From Solibacteraceae bacterium (lineage in GTDB: Bacteria; Acidobacteriota; Terriglobia; Bryobacterales; Bryobacteraceae), in contig JAJPJX010000023.1 of assembly GCA_021324015.1 (NCBI GenBank), positions 1 through 64,000 on the forward strand: DNA of 64,000 nucleotides, read 5' to 3'. Positions within the stretch are counted from its first letter, which is position 1. Each line of letters begins with the position of its first letter. A program made the translations under genes and the position numbers. Under the pieces are notes generated by a model. The model was given only the letters and a program-made list of their open reading frames with translations. It had not been told where the DNA came from and did no database searches. Shown here piece after piece: positions 18,860-27,389 of this stretch.

Positions 18860-20031
18860 TCTTGAGCGGCGCCAGGGTGGCGCTGGGCCCCGGGGAGACG
18901 GCGCCGCTGGAGATCGAGATTCGCGGGGGCAGGATCCGGCGCCTGGGCCGGCGCCTGGAGGGGAGACCGCGCCTGCGCCTGGAGGGCTGCCTGATTCTGC
19001 CCGGTCTGATCAACGCCCACGATCACCTGGAGTTCAATCTGTTTCCGCGCCTGGGCCGCGGTCCGCACCCCAATGCCGGCGCCTGGGCGCGTGTCGTCCA
19101 TCGGCCCGCGGAATCGCCGGTGCGCGAGCACCTACGGGTGCCGCAGAGCACGCGTCTAGTCTGGGGCGGGTTGAAGAATCTGCTGAGCGGCGCCACTACG
19201 GTGTGCCACCACAACCCCACGGGCGCCGCCGTCTTCCGGAGGCGTTTCCCGGTGCGCGTGGTCCGGCGCATGGGATGGGCGCATTCCTTGGAATTCAGCC
19301 CGGACCTCGCGGCGCGCTTTCGGCACACCCCCGCGGATCAGCCGTTCGTGGTGCACCTGGGAGAGGCCGTGGACGGGAGCGGAAAGCGCGAACTGCGCGT
19401 CTTGCAGGGGATGGGCGCGCTGGCCAGGCGGACGGTTCTTGTGCATGCCGTGGCTCTCGATGCGGCGGAGTTCGATCGCGTGCGCCAAGCTGGCGCCGCG
19501 GTGGTGTGGTGCCCCAGTTCCAATCTCTTTACCCTAGGCCGGACGGCCGGGCCGGAGTTGTTCCAGAGCGGTGTGCCGGTAGCCTTGGGCACGGATTCGG
19601 CGCTCACGGGCGCGGGCGACCTGTTGGATGAACTGCGCGTGGCGCGGCGTGCTTCCGGCCTCTCGCGGGAGGACTTGTACCGCATGGTGACCATCGAAGC
19701 GGCGCGCATCCTGCGATTGCGGCATGGCGAAGGCGCCATCACCGAAGGCGGCGTGGCGGACCTGGCGGTAGTGCGGGACGCAGGCCGGGCCCCGGCTGCC
19801 TCCGTGCGCCCGCCCGAACTGGTGCTCGTGGGCGGCCGGGTGAAGCTGGTTTCGGAGGCTCTCGCCGGAGGGCTACCAGGAGCGCTGCGGCGCCGCTTCG
19901 AGCCGCTTCAGGTAGCCGGGCGGCCTGGTGTGCTGGTGGATGCCGATGTCAGCGGCCTGGTGCGGCGCGCTGTGCGGGCGCTCGGTCCGGAGATCCGTCT
20001 GGCCGGCAAGCGAGTGCGCGCATGCATGTGA
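18856..20031 (+). CDS. metal-dependent amidohydrolase
   Basis: This 391-residue amidohydrolase-superfamily protein has all metal and catalytic positions expected: His55 and His57 (NAHDHLEF), His167 (VVHLGE), His197 (VHAVALD) and Asp247 (LGTDSAL). The pattern is closest to the deaminase branch (S-adenosylhomocysteine/5'-methylthioadenosine/guanine deaminase-like), so it may deaminate an aminated ring, or open a cyclic amide. In an operon that consumes much SAM, a role on a nucleoside by-product is also possible. It overlaps the upstream gene by 4 bases and the downstream gene by 10. Confidence 0.86.
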   Translation: MILSGARVALGPGETAPLEIEIRGGRIRRLGRRLEGRPRLRLEGCLILPGLINAHDHLEFNLFPRLGRGPHPNAGAWARVVHRPAESPVREHLRVPQSTRLVWGGLKNLLSGATTVCHHNPTGAAVFRRRFPVRVVRRMGWAHSLEFSPDLAARFRHTPADQPFVVHLGEAVDGSGKRELRVLQGMGALARRTVLVHAVALDAAEFDRVRQAGAAVVWCPSSNLFTLGRTAGPELFQSGVPVALGTDSALTGAGDLLDELRVARRASGLSREDLYRMVTIEAARILRLRHGEGAITEGGVADLAVVRDAGRAPAASVRPPELVLVGGRVKLVSEALAGGLPGALRRRFEPLQVAGRPGVLVDADVSGLVRRAVRALGPEIRLAGKRVRACM

Positions 20032-21005
20032 TCGAAAAGCTGCCCATCCTGATCCTCGAGCCGCACAGCCGTTGCAACTGCCGCTGCCGCATGTGCGACA
20101 TCTGGAAGGTGGAGACGGTGGAGGAGATCCGCGCTGCAGACCTGGAGCGGCAGGCCGGCGAGATATCTGCCCTGGGAGTCGAGTGGGTGGTGTTCTCGGG
20201 CGGCGAGCCGCTGATGCACTCCGGCCTGTTCCGCCTGGCCGCGCGGCTGCGCGAGATGGGCATCCGCACCACCGCGCTCAGCACCGGGTTGCTCCTGGAA
20301 AAGCATGCCCCGGCCGTCGCCGCGACGCTCGACGAGGTGATCGTGTCCCTGGACGGGCCGCCGCAGGTGCACGACCGCATCCGCGGCGTCGCGCGGGCCT
20401 TCGACCTGCTGGCCCGCGGCGTGCGAGCGCTCCGCGGGCGGCGTCCGGACTTTCCGGTGGCGGCGCGTTCGACCGTGCAGAAGGCCAACCATGCCCATTT
20501 GTGGGAAACCGCCGAAACCGCGCGGGCGTTGGGACTGCGTTCTATCTCCTTTCTGGCGGCGGATGTGACCTCCACGGCGTTCCATCGTCCGGAGGGCTGG
20601 CCGCCGGAAAGGCAGCATGAAGTGGCGCTGGCCGCAGACGAGATTCCGGTGCTCGAGGCGCAGATCGAGGCGCTCGCCCGCCTGCCGGACGGGTTTGTGC
20701 TGGAATCGCCCGAGAAATTGCGGCGCATCGTCCGGCATTTCCGGGCTTACCTGGGACAGGTCGAGCCGCAAGCGCCCCGTTGCAACGCGCCCTGGGTTTC
20801 CGCGGTGTGGGAGCCGGACGGCACACTGCGCCCCTGCTTCTTCCATCCAGCCTATGGGCGGCTGGGCGAAGCTGCTCTGCGAGAGGTGCTGAACAGCCCG
20901 CGGGCGGTCGAGTTTCGGGAGGGGCTGAAGATAGCCGATGATCCTACCTGCCGGCGGTGCGTGTGCTCGCTGTATCGACAAGGGTTCGGCTGGAGTCCGA
21001 AATAG
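20022..21005 (+). CDS. MoaA/SPASM-like radical SAM enzyme H
   Basis: This 327-residue protein lacks a B12 domain. It starts with the radical SAM motif Cys18-x3-Cys22-x2-Cys25 and has the SGGEPL strand-loop for SAM binding (about 65-70). The C-terminus carries further cysteines (APRCNAPW, RPCFFHP, and DPTCRRCVC), suggesting one or more auxiliary Fe-S clusters as in SPASM/twitch proteins. Such enzymes often modify peptides or aminated small molecules, but no precursor peptide gene is seen nearby. It is the last gene of the operon. Confidence 0.87.
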   Translation: MHVIEKLPILILEPHSRCNCRCRMCDIWKVETVEEIRAADLERQAGEISALGVEWVVFSGGEPLMHSGLFRLAARLREMGIRTTALSTGLLLEKHAPAVAATLDEVIVSLDGPPQVHDRIRGVARAFDLLARGVRALRGRRPDFPVAARSTVQKANHAHLWETAETARALGLRSISFLAADVTSTAFHRPEGWPPERQHEVALAADEIPVLEAQIEALARLPDGFVLESPEKLRRIVRHFRAYLGQVEPQAPRCNAPWVSAVWEPDGTLRPCFFHPAYGRLGEAALREVLNSPRAVEFREGLKIADDPTCRRCVCSLYRQGFGWSPK

Positions 21006-21031
21006 CCTCCACCTTTTGCCCATGGAACCGG

Positions 21032-21051
21032 GCCGCGACCGTCAGGGAGCG
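21032..21051 (+). repeat. short interspersed repeat, copy 1
   Basis: A 20-base element beginning GCCGCGACCGT lies between the radical SAM operon and the APC permease genes. A second copy at 35742-35761 differs at one base. Both copies are intergenic or 3' of a gene and read in the same direction. Confidence 0.5.
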
Positions 21052-21110
21052 CTTGAAATTGCGGCAGCACCCCTGTTGGTCCCGGCTTGCCTGGGTTAGG
21101 AGGCGGCGCC

Positions 21111-23309
21111 CTACCGGCGTAGTTCGCGCTTTAGCTCTTCCACCACCTCGGGGCGGCGGTCCGCGAGGTCTCTCTCTAGGCGCCGTAGCGCCACGCCGAC
21201 CACATCACGATGGTGCAGGCGCGAACCCAACTCCTCGGAGAGTTTGAGCCACAGGTCGTGCACCCGGTCAAGATCTTCCGGCCAGAGCCGCGGCGGATGT
21301 GGCCCCAGGTTCACGTACGCGGAGGGCCTTCCCGGGCTGATCACCTCGAGCGAAAACGCCTGACGCGGCTCGGGAAGGCGCTCCCATGCCAGGCCGATGC
21401 GCCGGGCCAGTTCCTCGGAGTCCATCCGGGGCGAGACCCCTGTAACCAGGCGGGAGGCCTGCAAATGCTGGGCAGTCTGCACCATGGCGTCGAAAGGATC
21501 CACCCCCGGAACCACCAGCAGATCCACGGTTTTGCCTTCTTTCTCCGCCATGGCTACCACGCGCGTGAACAGCTCGCGTTCGTAATCCGCGAAGATTTGG
21601 TTTTCGGCCAGATCATATTCCCCGGCGCCGGAGGAGACGGGGCGCACGGTCGTCACCACGATGTCGTGCCGGCGAGGATTGGTTTTGTGCAGCACGCTGT
21701 GCAGGTGCTCCATGCGGTTGTAGTCGCGCACGGCCACCAGCACGCAGCCGGGCCGGGCATGCACCGACCCGGCACTGATCTCCGGGCGCAGGTCCAGGTT
21801 AAATTCCTCGAGGCCCGACCGCCCGTGCTGTTTCCGGGCATTCACACGCTCGGAGACCGTAAAGATGGCGAACAACACCACCGTGAATCCCACGCCATAG
21901 ATGGTGGCGATCTGCTTGGAAAACAGGTTGGCGATAGCCACCAGGAAGAGGATCAGCGTGGTCAGGATCAGGCCCACGGGGATTTCCCGCCCGGCGATGC
22001 GGAAGTTCAGCGGGGTCTTGTACTCCTGATCGTGGCGGTGGTAGCGCAGCACCAGCACACCCAGCGACTTCAGGAAAAAGCTCCACACCACGCCGAAGGC
22101 GTAGGCCTCGCCCAGCAGATAAACGTCGCCGCGGCTCAGCGCGATGGTGGCAATCTGCAGCAGGGCGATCAGGTTGATGATCCGGTACGTGGTGCCGAAG
22201 CGCTTCTGCGGCTTGCGGAACCAGTCGATCAGGACGCCGTCCTCCGCCACCCGGTTCATGACCCCATTGGCGCCGATGATGGAGGTGTTCACCGCCCCGG
22301 ATAGAATCAGCACGCCCACCATCACCACGAACACATGAAACAGCAGCAGCAGCGGGCGAGGGCCGGCGAGATGCATGGCCAGGCCGCCCAGCAGGTTGTC
22401 CACATACTCCGTGCGGATGCGCTGCGCGGGGATGATCATGCCCGCGAAGATGGTGATCAATCCGGTGGACATCACGGCGTACAGGCATACCAGGTTCCCG
22501 GTGTAGCGCAGGTTCTTGAGCTTGGGAGACTTGATTTCCCGGTAGACCTGGGCCAGGGTCTCGAAACCGCTCATCGAAAGCAGGGAGTGGCCAAAGGCGA
22601 TCACGATCGCCACGGCGCCGATCTTCGGCCAGATGGTGCCGTCGAACCACCCCAGCGATTCGTGGCTGAACTCCAGGTTGGCCGGCACCGGCAGGGGCGG
22701 CAGTTGAAACTGCCGCCGGAGGAGCAGGGTCAGCGGGCACCAGAGCAGGAAAGCCACCACCATGATCGTGGTAATCTGCATGATCCGCAGCGCCTTGCCG
22801 CTGGATTCGTGGATGCCCTTGATGTTGTTCCACCAGAAGTAGACCGTAACCGCCACGCCGAAGAAAGCGGCAAAGGCGTTTGGCGGTACCGTGGCTTCCA
22901 GGTGCAGAAGTCCGGAGATTTCGTTCAGCAGGCGTCCCAGATACTGCCCCGCGCTCACCACACTGATCGGCCCGGTGAGGATGTAATCGAAGATGAGGGA
23001 GGAAACCGAAAGCCGGGCGATGAAGGGGCCCATGGAGTCGCGCACGACCACGTACACGCCGCCGCGCACGAACATCCCGCAGCTTTCCATGTACACGGAG
23101 CGCACCGCGAAGCTGAACAGCATCACCGCCAGGATGAACCACGGCGCGCTGGCCCCGATGGCCTTTTCGGCGATGCCGCCTGCGTAAAACGCCGAGGAGG
23201 CCAGGTCGCTGAGTACGATGGCGGCCGCCCGCCAGAACGAAATGAATGTCAGCGCGACGGTGGTCGCGACCACGACCTTCGACGCGGTATCCCGGTTTGG
23301 CGCAGCCAT
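21111..23309 (-). CDS. APC-superfamily amino acid permease with soluble C-terminal domain, copy 1
   Basis: This 732-residue protein has an N-terminal APC transporter core of about 490 residues with roughly 12 hydrophobic segments, beginning around VALTFISFWRAAAIVLSD. About 230 soluble residues follow. This tail includes a strand-helix pattern (GCVLVAVRDYNRMEHL, DIVVTTVRP, VDLLVVPGVDP) resembling a universal-stress-protein-like fold, and then LGPHPPRLWPED with HHRDVVGVALRR. The tail may sense a ligand or gate transport. The adjacent paralogue at 23353 has the same layout. Upstream, TAGAAT lies 11 bases before the ATG and no ribosome site is obvious. Confidence 0.85.
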   Translation of the reverse strand: MAAPNRDTASKVVVATTVALTFISFWRAAAIVLSDLASSAFYAGGIAEKAIGASAPWFILAVMLFSFAVRSVYMESCGMFVRGGVYVVVRDSMGPFIARLSVSSLIFDYILTGPISVVSAGQYLGRLLNEISGLLHLEATVPPNAFAAFFGVAVTVYFWWNNIKGIHESSGKALRIMQITTIMVVAFLLWCPLTLLLRRQFQLPPLPVPANLEFSHESLGWFDGTIWPKIGAVAIVIAFGHSLLSMSGFETLAQVYREIKSPKLKNLRYTGNLVCLYAVMSTGLITIFAGMIIPAQRIRTEYVDNLLGGLAMHLAGPRPLLLLFHVFVVMVGVLILSGAVNTSIIGANGVMNRVAEDGVLIDWFRKPQKRFGTTYRIINLIALLQIATIALSRGDVYLLGEAYAFGVVWSFFLKSLGVLVLRYHRHDQEYKTPLNFRIAGREIPVGLILTTLILFLVAIANLFSKQIATIYGVGFTVVLFAIFTVSERVNARKQHGRSGLEEFNLDLRPEISAGSVHARPGCVLVAVRDYNRMEHLHSVLHKTNPRRHDIVVTTVRPVSSGAGEYDLAENQIFADYERELFTRVVAMAEKEGKTVDLLVVPGVDPFDAMVQTAQHLQASRLVTGVSPRMDSEELARRIGLAWERLPEPRQAFSLEVISPGRPSAYVNLGPHPPRLWPEDLDRVHDLWLKLSEELGSRLHHRDVVGVALRRLERDLADRRPEVVEELKRELRR

Positions 23310-23352
23310 TGCTGATGACTATTCTAAGTCTGGATCACGCCGAACGCCGGGG

Positions 23353-25608
23353 TCAGTACGAATCCACCAGAGAGCGGCCGGTTTCCGATTCCGCGTTGGA
23401 GTGCGCCACTTCGCCGAGCACGTCGCGGATCACGTCGGGAGCCTTGTCCGATTGCAACTCCTCCTGCATGCGCCGCAAGGCCACGCCCACGACATCGCGG
23501 TGATGCAGCTTGCCCTTGGGCACCAGATTGCTCAGCGTCAGCCAGAGTTGGTGCACCAGTTGGACGTCTTCGGGCCAGAGGCGCGGCGGATGCGGGCCCA
23601 GGTTGAAGAACACGGATTTGCCTCCGGAGGCGACGATCTCGAGCGACAGCGACGGCCTCGGCTGCGGCAACTTCTCCCATTCGATGCCCACCAGGCGGCC
23701 CTGTTCGGAGGGGTCCAGTACGGGCGAAAGGCCCATCACGATGCGTGAGGACTGCATGCGCTGCGCGGTCTGCACGATGGCGGCGTAGGGGTCCGCTCCC
23801 GGTACGACCATCAGTTCCACGTGCTTGCCGGCCTTTTCCGCGAGCGAGACCACTTTCGTGAACACGGTCGTCTCATCGCCCGAGAAAATCTGATCCGGCG
23901 ACAGACCGTACTCCCCGGAGCCGGCGGGTGTCACCCCGCGAACAGTCAGCACCACAATGTCAAGCTTGCGTGTGTCGGTCTTTTCCAGGATTTTGGCCAG
24001 ATGGTCCAGGTGGTTGGGATTGCGCACCGCCACCAGCACGTTCCCCGGCCGCACCTTGACCGACTGCGCGGAGAGTTCTTCGCGCGTATCCAGGCGGAAC
24101 TTTTCCATCTCCAGTTCGTGCCGGGACTGTTTGCGCCGGTTGTACTTCTCCGAGAGCTCGAAGATCGTGAAGAAGGCCGCCGTAAAGCTCAGGCCGGAGA
24201 TAGTGGCTACTTTCTTGGTCAGCACGTTGACCGTAGCCAGCGAAAACAGCATCAGGGTGGTGATTCCCAGGCCCACCGGAATCTCGAGGCCGCCGATGCG
24301 CGGGTTGAAGGGGACCTTCCATTCACGCCCGTGAGGCTGCTTGTAGCGCAGCACCAGCACGGCCAGGCCTTTCATGGCGAAGCTCCACACCACGCCGAAG
24401 GCGTAGGCTTCGCCCAGCATGTAGACGTCGCCGCGGCTCAAGATGATAGTCACCAGTTGCAGCAGAACGATGGTATTGATCAGCCGGTGGGTGGTGCCGA
24501 ATTTGGCGTGCGGATGGCGGAACCAGTCGGGCAGCACGCCGTCTTCGGCAATGCGGTTCAGCACGCCGTTGGAACCGATAATGGCCGTGTTCACCGCGCC
24601 GGAGAGGATCAGCGTGCCCACCAGGACCACGAAGAGGTGGAAGAGCAGACGCAGAGAAACCGGGCCCACCAGGTACATGGAGAGGCCGCCAATCAGGTTG
24701 TCCAGGAACTTGGGCCGCTCGGCGTCCGGAATCAGCATCACCGCAAAGAAGGACACCAGCGAGATGAACAGCAGGCTGTAGACGAAGATCACGAAGCCGG
24801 CGCGTTCCAGGTTCTTCAGCTTGGGATGCGCGATTTCGCGGTTCACCTGCGCCAGGGTCTCCTCGCCGCTCATGGCCAGCAGGGAGTGGCCCAATCCGAC
24901 CAGGACGGCGATCGCCGTGAAGGAGGGCCAAATCGTGCCCTGCAGCCACCCCAACCCTTCCGGGCTGAAGTGCAGGTTGGCGCGCACGGGCAGCGGAACC
25001 GGGTTGTAGCCCTTCTGAAAAATAGTGAGCAGGCACCAGGCGATAAGGAGGATCACCATCACGGTGGTGATCTGCATGATCCGTAGAGCCTTTTCGCTGG
25101 ATTCGTGGATGCCGATGATGTTCTTGCGCCAGAAGTAGATCGTGACGATGGCGGCGAAGACCGCGGCGAAATGGGGTGGGTGCACGTGCAGCCCGGAGAT
25201 CCCGAAGTGTTCCCCGACCTCGTTGATCAGGCCGCCCAGGTACAGACCCGCGCTGACGCCGCTGATGGGTCCGGTCAGGATGTAGTCGAACATCAGGGCG
25301 GAAACCGAAAACTTGGCCAGGGTTCCGCCCATGGCTTCGTGCACCACCTTGTACACCCCGCCGCGCACGAACATGCTGCAACTTTCGATATAGATCGCGC
25401 GGACTGCGTAGGAGAACAGCATGATGCCCAGGATGAACCAGGGCGCGGATTTGCCGATGGCCTGCTCGGCAATGCCGCCCGCGTAGTAGGCGGAAGACGC
25501 CAAGTCGCTGAGAACAATCGCCGCCGCCCTCCAAAACGAAATGAAAGACAGCATTACGGTGGTCGCGACCACAACCTTGGTCGCGCTCGTGGATTGATCT
25601 ACTGCCAA
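23353..25608 (-). CDS. APC-superfamily amino acid permease with soluble C-terminal domain, copy 2
   Basis: This 751-residue tandem paralogue of the downstream gene shares an APC permease core (about residues 10-490, including SGEETLAQVNREI and the GDVYMLGEAYAFGVVWSF segment) and the same soluble tail with GNVLVAVRNPNHLDHL, VELMVVPGADPYAAIVQTAQ, LGPHPPRLWPEDV and HHRDVVGVALRR. The start is TTG at 25608, supported by AAGGAG eight bases upstream. The substrate is unknown; APC members usually carry amino acids or amines. The gap to copy 1 is 43 bases, so co-transcription is likely. Confidence 0.86.
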   Translation of the reverse strand: MAVDQSTSATKVVVATTVMLSFISFWRAAAIVLSDLASSAYYAGGIAEQAIGKSAPWFILGIMLFSYAVRAIYIESCSMFVRGGVYKVVHEAMGGTLAKFSVSALMFDYILTGPISGVSAGLYLGGLINEVGEHFGISGLHVHPPHFAAVFAAIVTIYFWRKNIIGIHESSEKALRIMQITTVMVILLIAWCLLTIFQKGYNPVPLPVRANLHFSPEGLGWLQGTIWPSFTAIAVLVGLGHSLLAMSGEETLAQVNREIAHPKLKNLERAGFVIFVYSLLFISLVSFFAVMLIPDAERPKFLDNLIGGLSMYLVGPVSLRLLFHLFVVLVGTLILSGAVNTAIIGSNGVLNRIAEDGVLPDWFRHPHAKFGTTHRLINTIVLLQLVTIILSRGDVYMLGEAYAFGVVWSFAMKGLAVLVLRYKQPHGREWKVPFNPRIGGLEIPVGLGITTLMLFSLATVNVLTKKVATISGLSFTAAFFTIFELSEKYNRRKQSRHELEMEKFRLDTREELSAQSVKVRPGNVLVAVRNPNHLDHLAKILEKTDTRKLDIVVLTVRGVTPAGSGEYGLSPDQIFSGDETTVFTKVVSLAEKAGKHVELMVVPGADPYAAIVQTAQRMQSSRIVMGLSPVLDPSEQGRLVGIEWEKLPQPRPSLSLEIVASGGKSVFFNLGPHPPRLWPEDVQLVHQLWLTLSNLVPKGKLHHRDVVGVALRRMQEELQSDKAPDVIRDVLGEVAHSNAESETGRSLVDSY

Positions 25609-25691
25609 GGGAGGTTCTCCTTCTTCACGCCGGCGGGCAAGACAGCCTCGGTGGGCCCCCCAAAAACTGCGCCGGGGGCGTCAGCACTCCA

Positions 25692-25751
25692 CATGCTAGC
25701 ATAACGGTGCGAGTGCCAACGGCTGCGCGGGGGCCCAGCCGGGCTAGCATG
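25692..25751. repeat. 9-bp inverted repeat in the permease/cca intergenic region
   Basis: CATGCTAGC (25692-25700) and GCTAGCATG (25743-25751) are perfect inverted copies 42 bases apart between divergent genes. It might be an operator or chance; the right arm ends 14 bases before the GTG of the downstream gene. Confidence 0.3.
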
Positions 25752-25765
25752 GAGAAGGGGCGGGC

Positions 25766-27091
25766 GTGACAGCGGAACAACTGGCCGGAGAAGTGGTGGG
25801 GCGCCTACGGACCGCGGGACACCAGGCCTGGCTGGTGGGGGGCTGCGTGCGCGACCTGCTGCTGGGCCGGCGGCCGAAGGACTACGACGTTGCCACCGAC
25901 GCGCGCCCCGAGCGCGTTGCGGCCCTGTTCGGGAAATCCGAGCAGGTGGGCGCGCATTTCGGCGTAATGCTGGTGCGAGACAATGCGGCCCAGGTGGAGG
26001 TGGCCACCTTCCGCAGCGACTTCACCTACAGCGACGGCCGCCGCCCGGATGCCGTCCACTTCGAGAGCGATCCACGGCAGGACGTCCTGCGCCGGGACTT
26101 CACCATCAACGCGCTGCTGCTTGACCCGGCGAGCGGAGAGGTGCTGGACTACGTGGGCGGGCGTGCCGACCTTGCGGCCGGCGTCATCCGCGCCATCGGC
26201 GAACCCGCGGTGCGTTTCGGCGAGGACCATCTGCGCCTGCTCCGGGCCGTGCGCTTCGCCGCGCGTCTCGACTTTGTCATTGAGCCGGAGACTCTGGCAG
26301 CCATCCGCCGCCTGCATCCGCTGATCCGCAAAGTCGCGGCCGAGCGCGTGCGCGACGAACTGGTCTGTATCCTGACCGAAGGCGGTGCGCGGCGCGGCTT
26401 CGAAATGCTGGATGGGACAGGCCTGCTGGCGGAGATCCTGCCCGAGGTGGCAGCCATGAAGGGCGTCGCGCAGCCGCCGGAATTCCACCCTGAGGGCGAC
26501 GTCTGGATCCACACCCTACTGCTGCTCGAGTACCTGCGGAACCCCACGATCACGGTGGCCCTGGGGGCGCTACTGCACGACGTGGGTAAGCCGTCCACCT
26601 TCCGGGTCGCCGGGCGCATCCGCTTTGACGGGCACGTGGAGGCGGGAGTCGCGCTATCGCGCGAGATTCTCCGGCGCCTGCGGTTTTCGAGCCAGCAGAT
26701 CGAGCGGGTGGCGGCCCTGGTGGCCAACCACATGCGCTTCAAAGACGCGAACCGAATGCGCGAGAGCACCTGGAAGAGGTTCCTGCGCCTGCCGCATTTC
26801 GAGGAGCACCTGGAACTGCACCGCTTGGATTGCCTGGCAAGCCACGGCCGCCTGGATACCTACGAACTGGTGCGCGCGCGATTCGCCGAGCTATCTGCGC
26901 AAGAGTTGAAGCCCAAGCCCCTGCTCACCGGCGCGGACCTGATCGCGGCGGGCTACCAGCCCGGTCCAGCGTTCGCCCGCATGCTGGCCGCGGCGGAAGA
27001 CGCCCAACTGGAATCCCGCGTGCGCACTCCCGAAGAGGCGCTGGACCTGGTGCGGCGGGAGTTCGGCGAGCCTAGCCGGGCTTGTAACTGA
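25766..27091 (+). CDS. CCA-adding-type tRNA nucleotidyltransferase / poly(A) polymerase family with HD domain
   Basis: This 441-residue class II nucleotidyltransferase has GGCVRDLLLGRRPKDYDVAT at residues 26-45 (the G-G-x-V-R-D loop with the catalytic DxD), followed by RRDFTINALL and the RNA-binding helices with EDHLRLLRAVRFAARLDF. An HD phosphohydrolase-type domain follows (LLHDVGKPSTF). It probably adds or repairs the 3' CCA of tRNAs; a split A- or CC-adding role cannot be excluded. The GTG start has GGAGAAGGGG upstream. Confidence 0.9.
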   Translation: MTAEQLAGEVVGRLRTAGHQAWLVGGCVRDLLLGRRPKDYDVATDARPERVAALFGKSEQVGAHFGVMLVRDNAAQVEVATFRSDFTYSDGRRPDAVHFESDPRQDVLRRDFTINALLLDPASGEVLDYVGGRADLAAGVIRAIGEPAVRFGEDHLRLLRAVRFAARLDFVIEPETLAAIRRLHPLIRKVAAERVRDELVCILTEGGARRGFEMLDGTGLLAEILPEVAAMKGVAQPPEFHPEGDVWIHTLLLLEYLRNPTITVALGALLHDVGKPSTFRVAGRIRFDGHVEAGVALSREILRRLRFSSQQIERVAALVANHMRFKDANRMRESTWKRFLRLPHFEEHLELHRLDCLASHGRLDTYELVRARFAELSAQELKPKPLLTGADLIAAGYQPGPAFARMLAAAEDAQLESRVRTPEEALDLVRREFGEPSRACN

Positions 27092-27188
27092 ACACCATGT
27101 ACAGCACGATGGCCACGATGGTGAAAATGGCGGACGCCGCCAGGATCTCGAGCAGTAACACCTGGCGCTCCTCGGGTTGGGGCTTCAT
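27072..27188 (-). CDS. small single-pass membrane protein (38 residues)
   Basis: The ATG at 27188 is preceded by GAGGT five bases upstream and opens a 38-residue frame ending in TAG at 27072. After a charged start (MKPQPEERQ), residues 10-34 form one hydrophobic segment (LLLEILAASAIF onward) ending in YKPG. The gene overlaps the 3' end of the nucleotidyltransferase gene antisense by 20 bases. No family is recognised; it resembles small respiratory-complex or transporter accessory peptides only in shape. Confidence 0.5.
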   Translation of the reverse strand: MKPQPEERQVLLLEILAASAIFTIVAIVLYMVFSYKPG

Positions 27189-27350
27189 TCGCACCTCACT
27201 CTACGCCCGGCCGCGGCGTGTGTCAATGGCCGGCCGCCCTGCCACCCGGCGGCACTCAGCAAGGGGTGGACCTGTAAAAAGATAGACTGGCCGCTAGTAC
27301 GGTTAGTGAAAATCCTTCCGTTTGAGTCTGTGGAAATCTGCTGCTTTTGC

Positions 27351-27380
27351 TTTACACCCGGAAAGCAAAGTGGCTATCCT
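27351..27380 (+). promoter_or_regulatory. candidate promoter of the PAS-LuxR regulator
   Basis: TTTACA (27351-27356) and TATCCT (27375-27380) are 18 bases apart. The expected start site falls 2-4 bases before the ATG at 27390, so the transcript would be almost leaderless; no Shine-Dalgarno is visible. Confidence 0.4.
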
Positions 27381-27389
27381 TTCTTCAAT

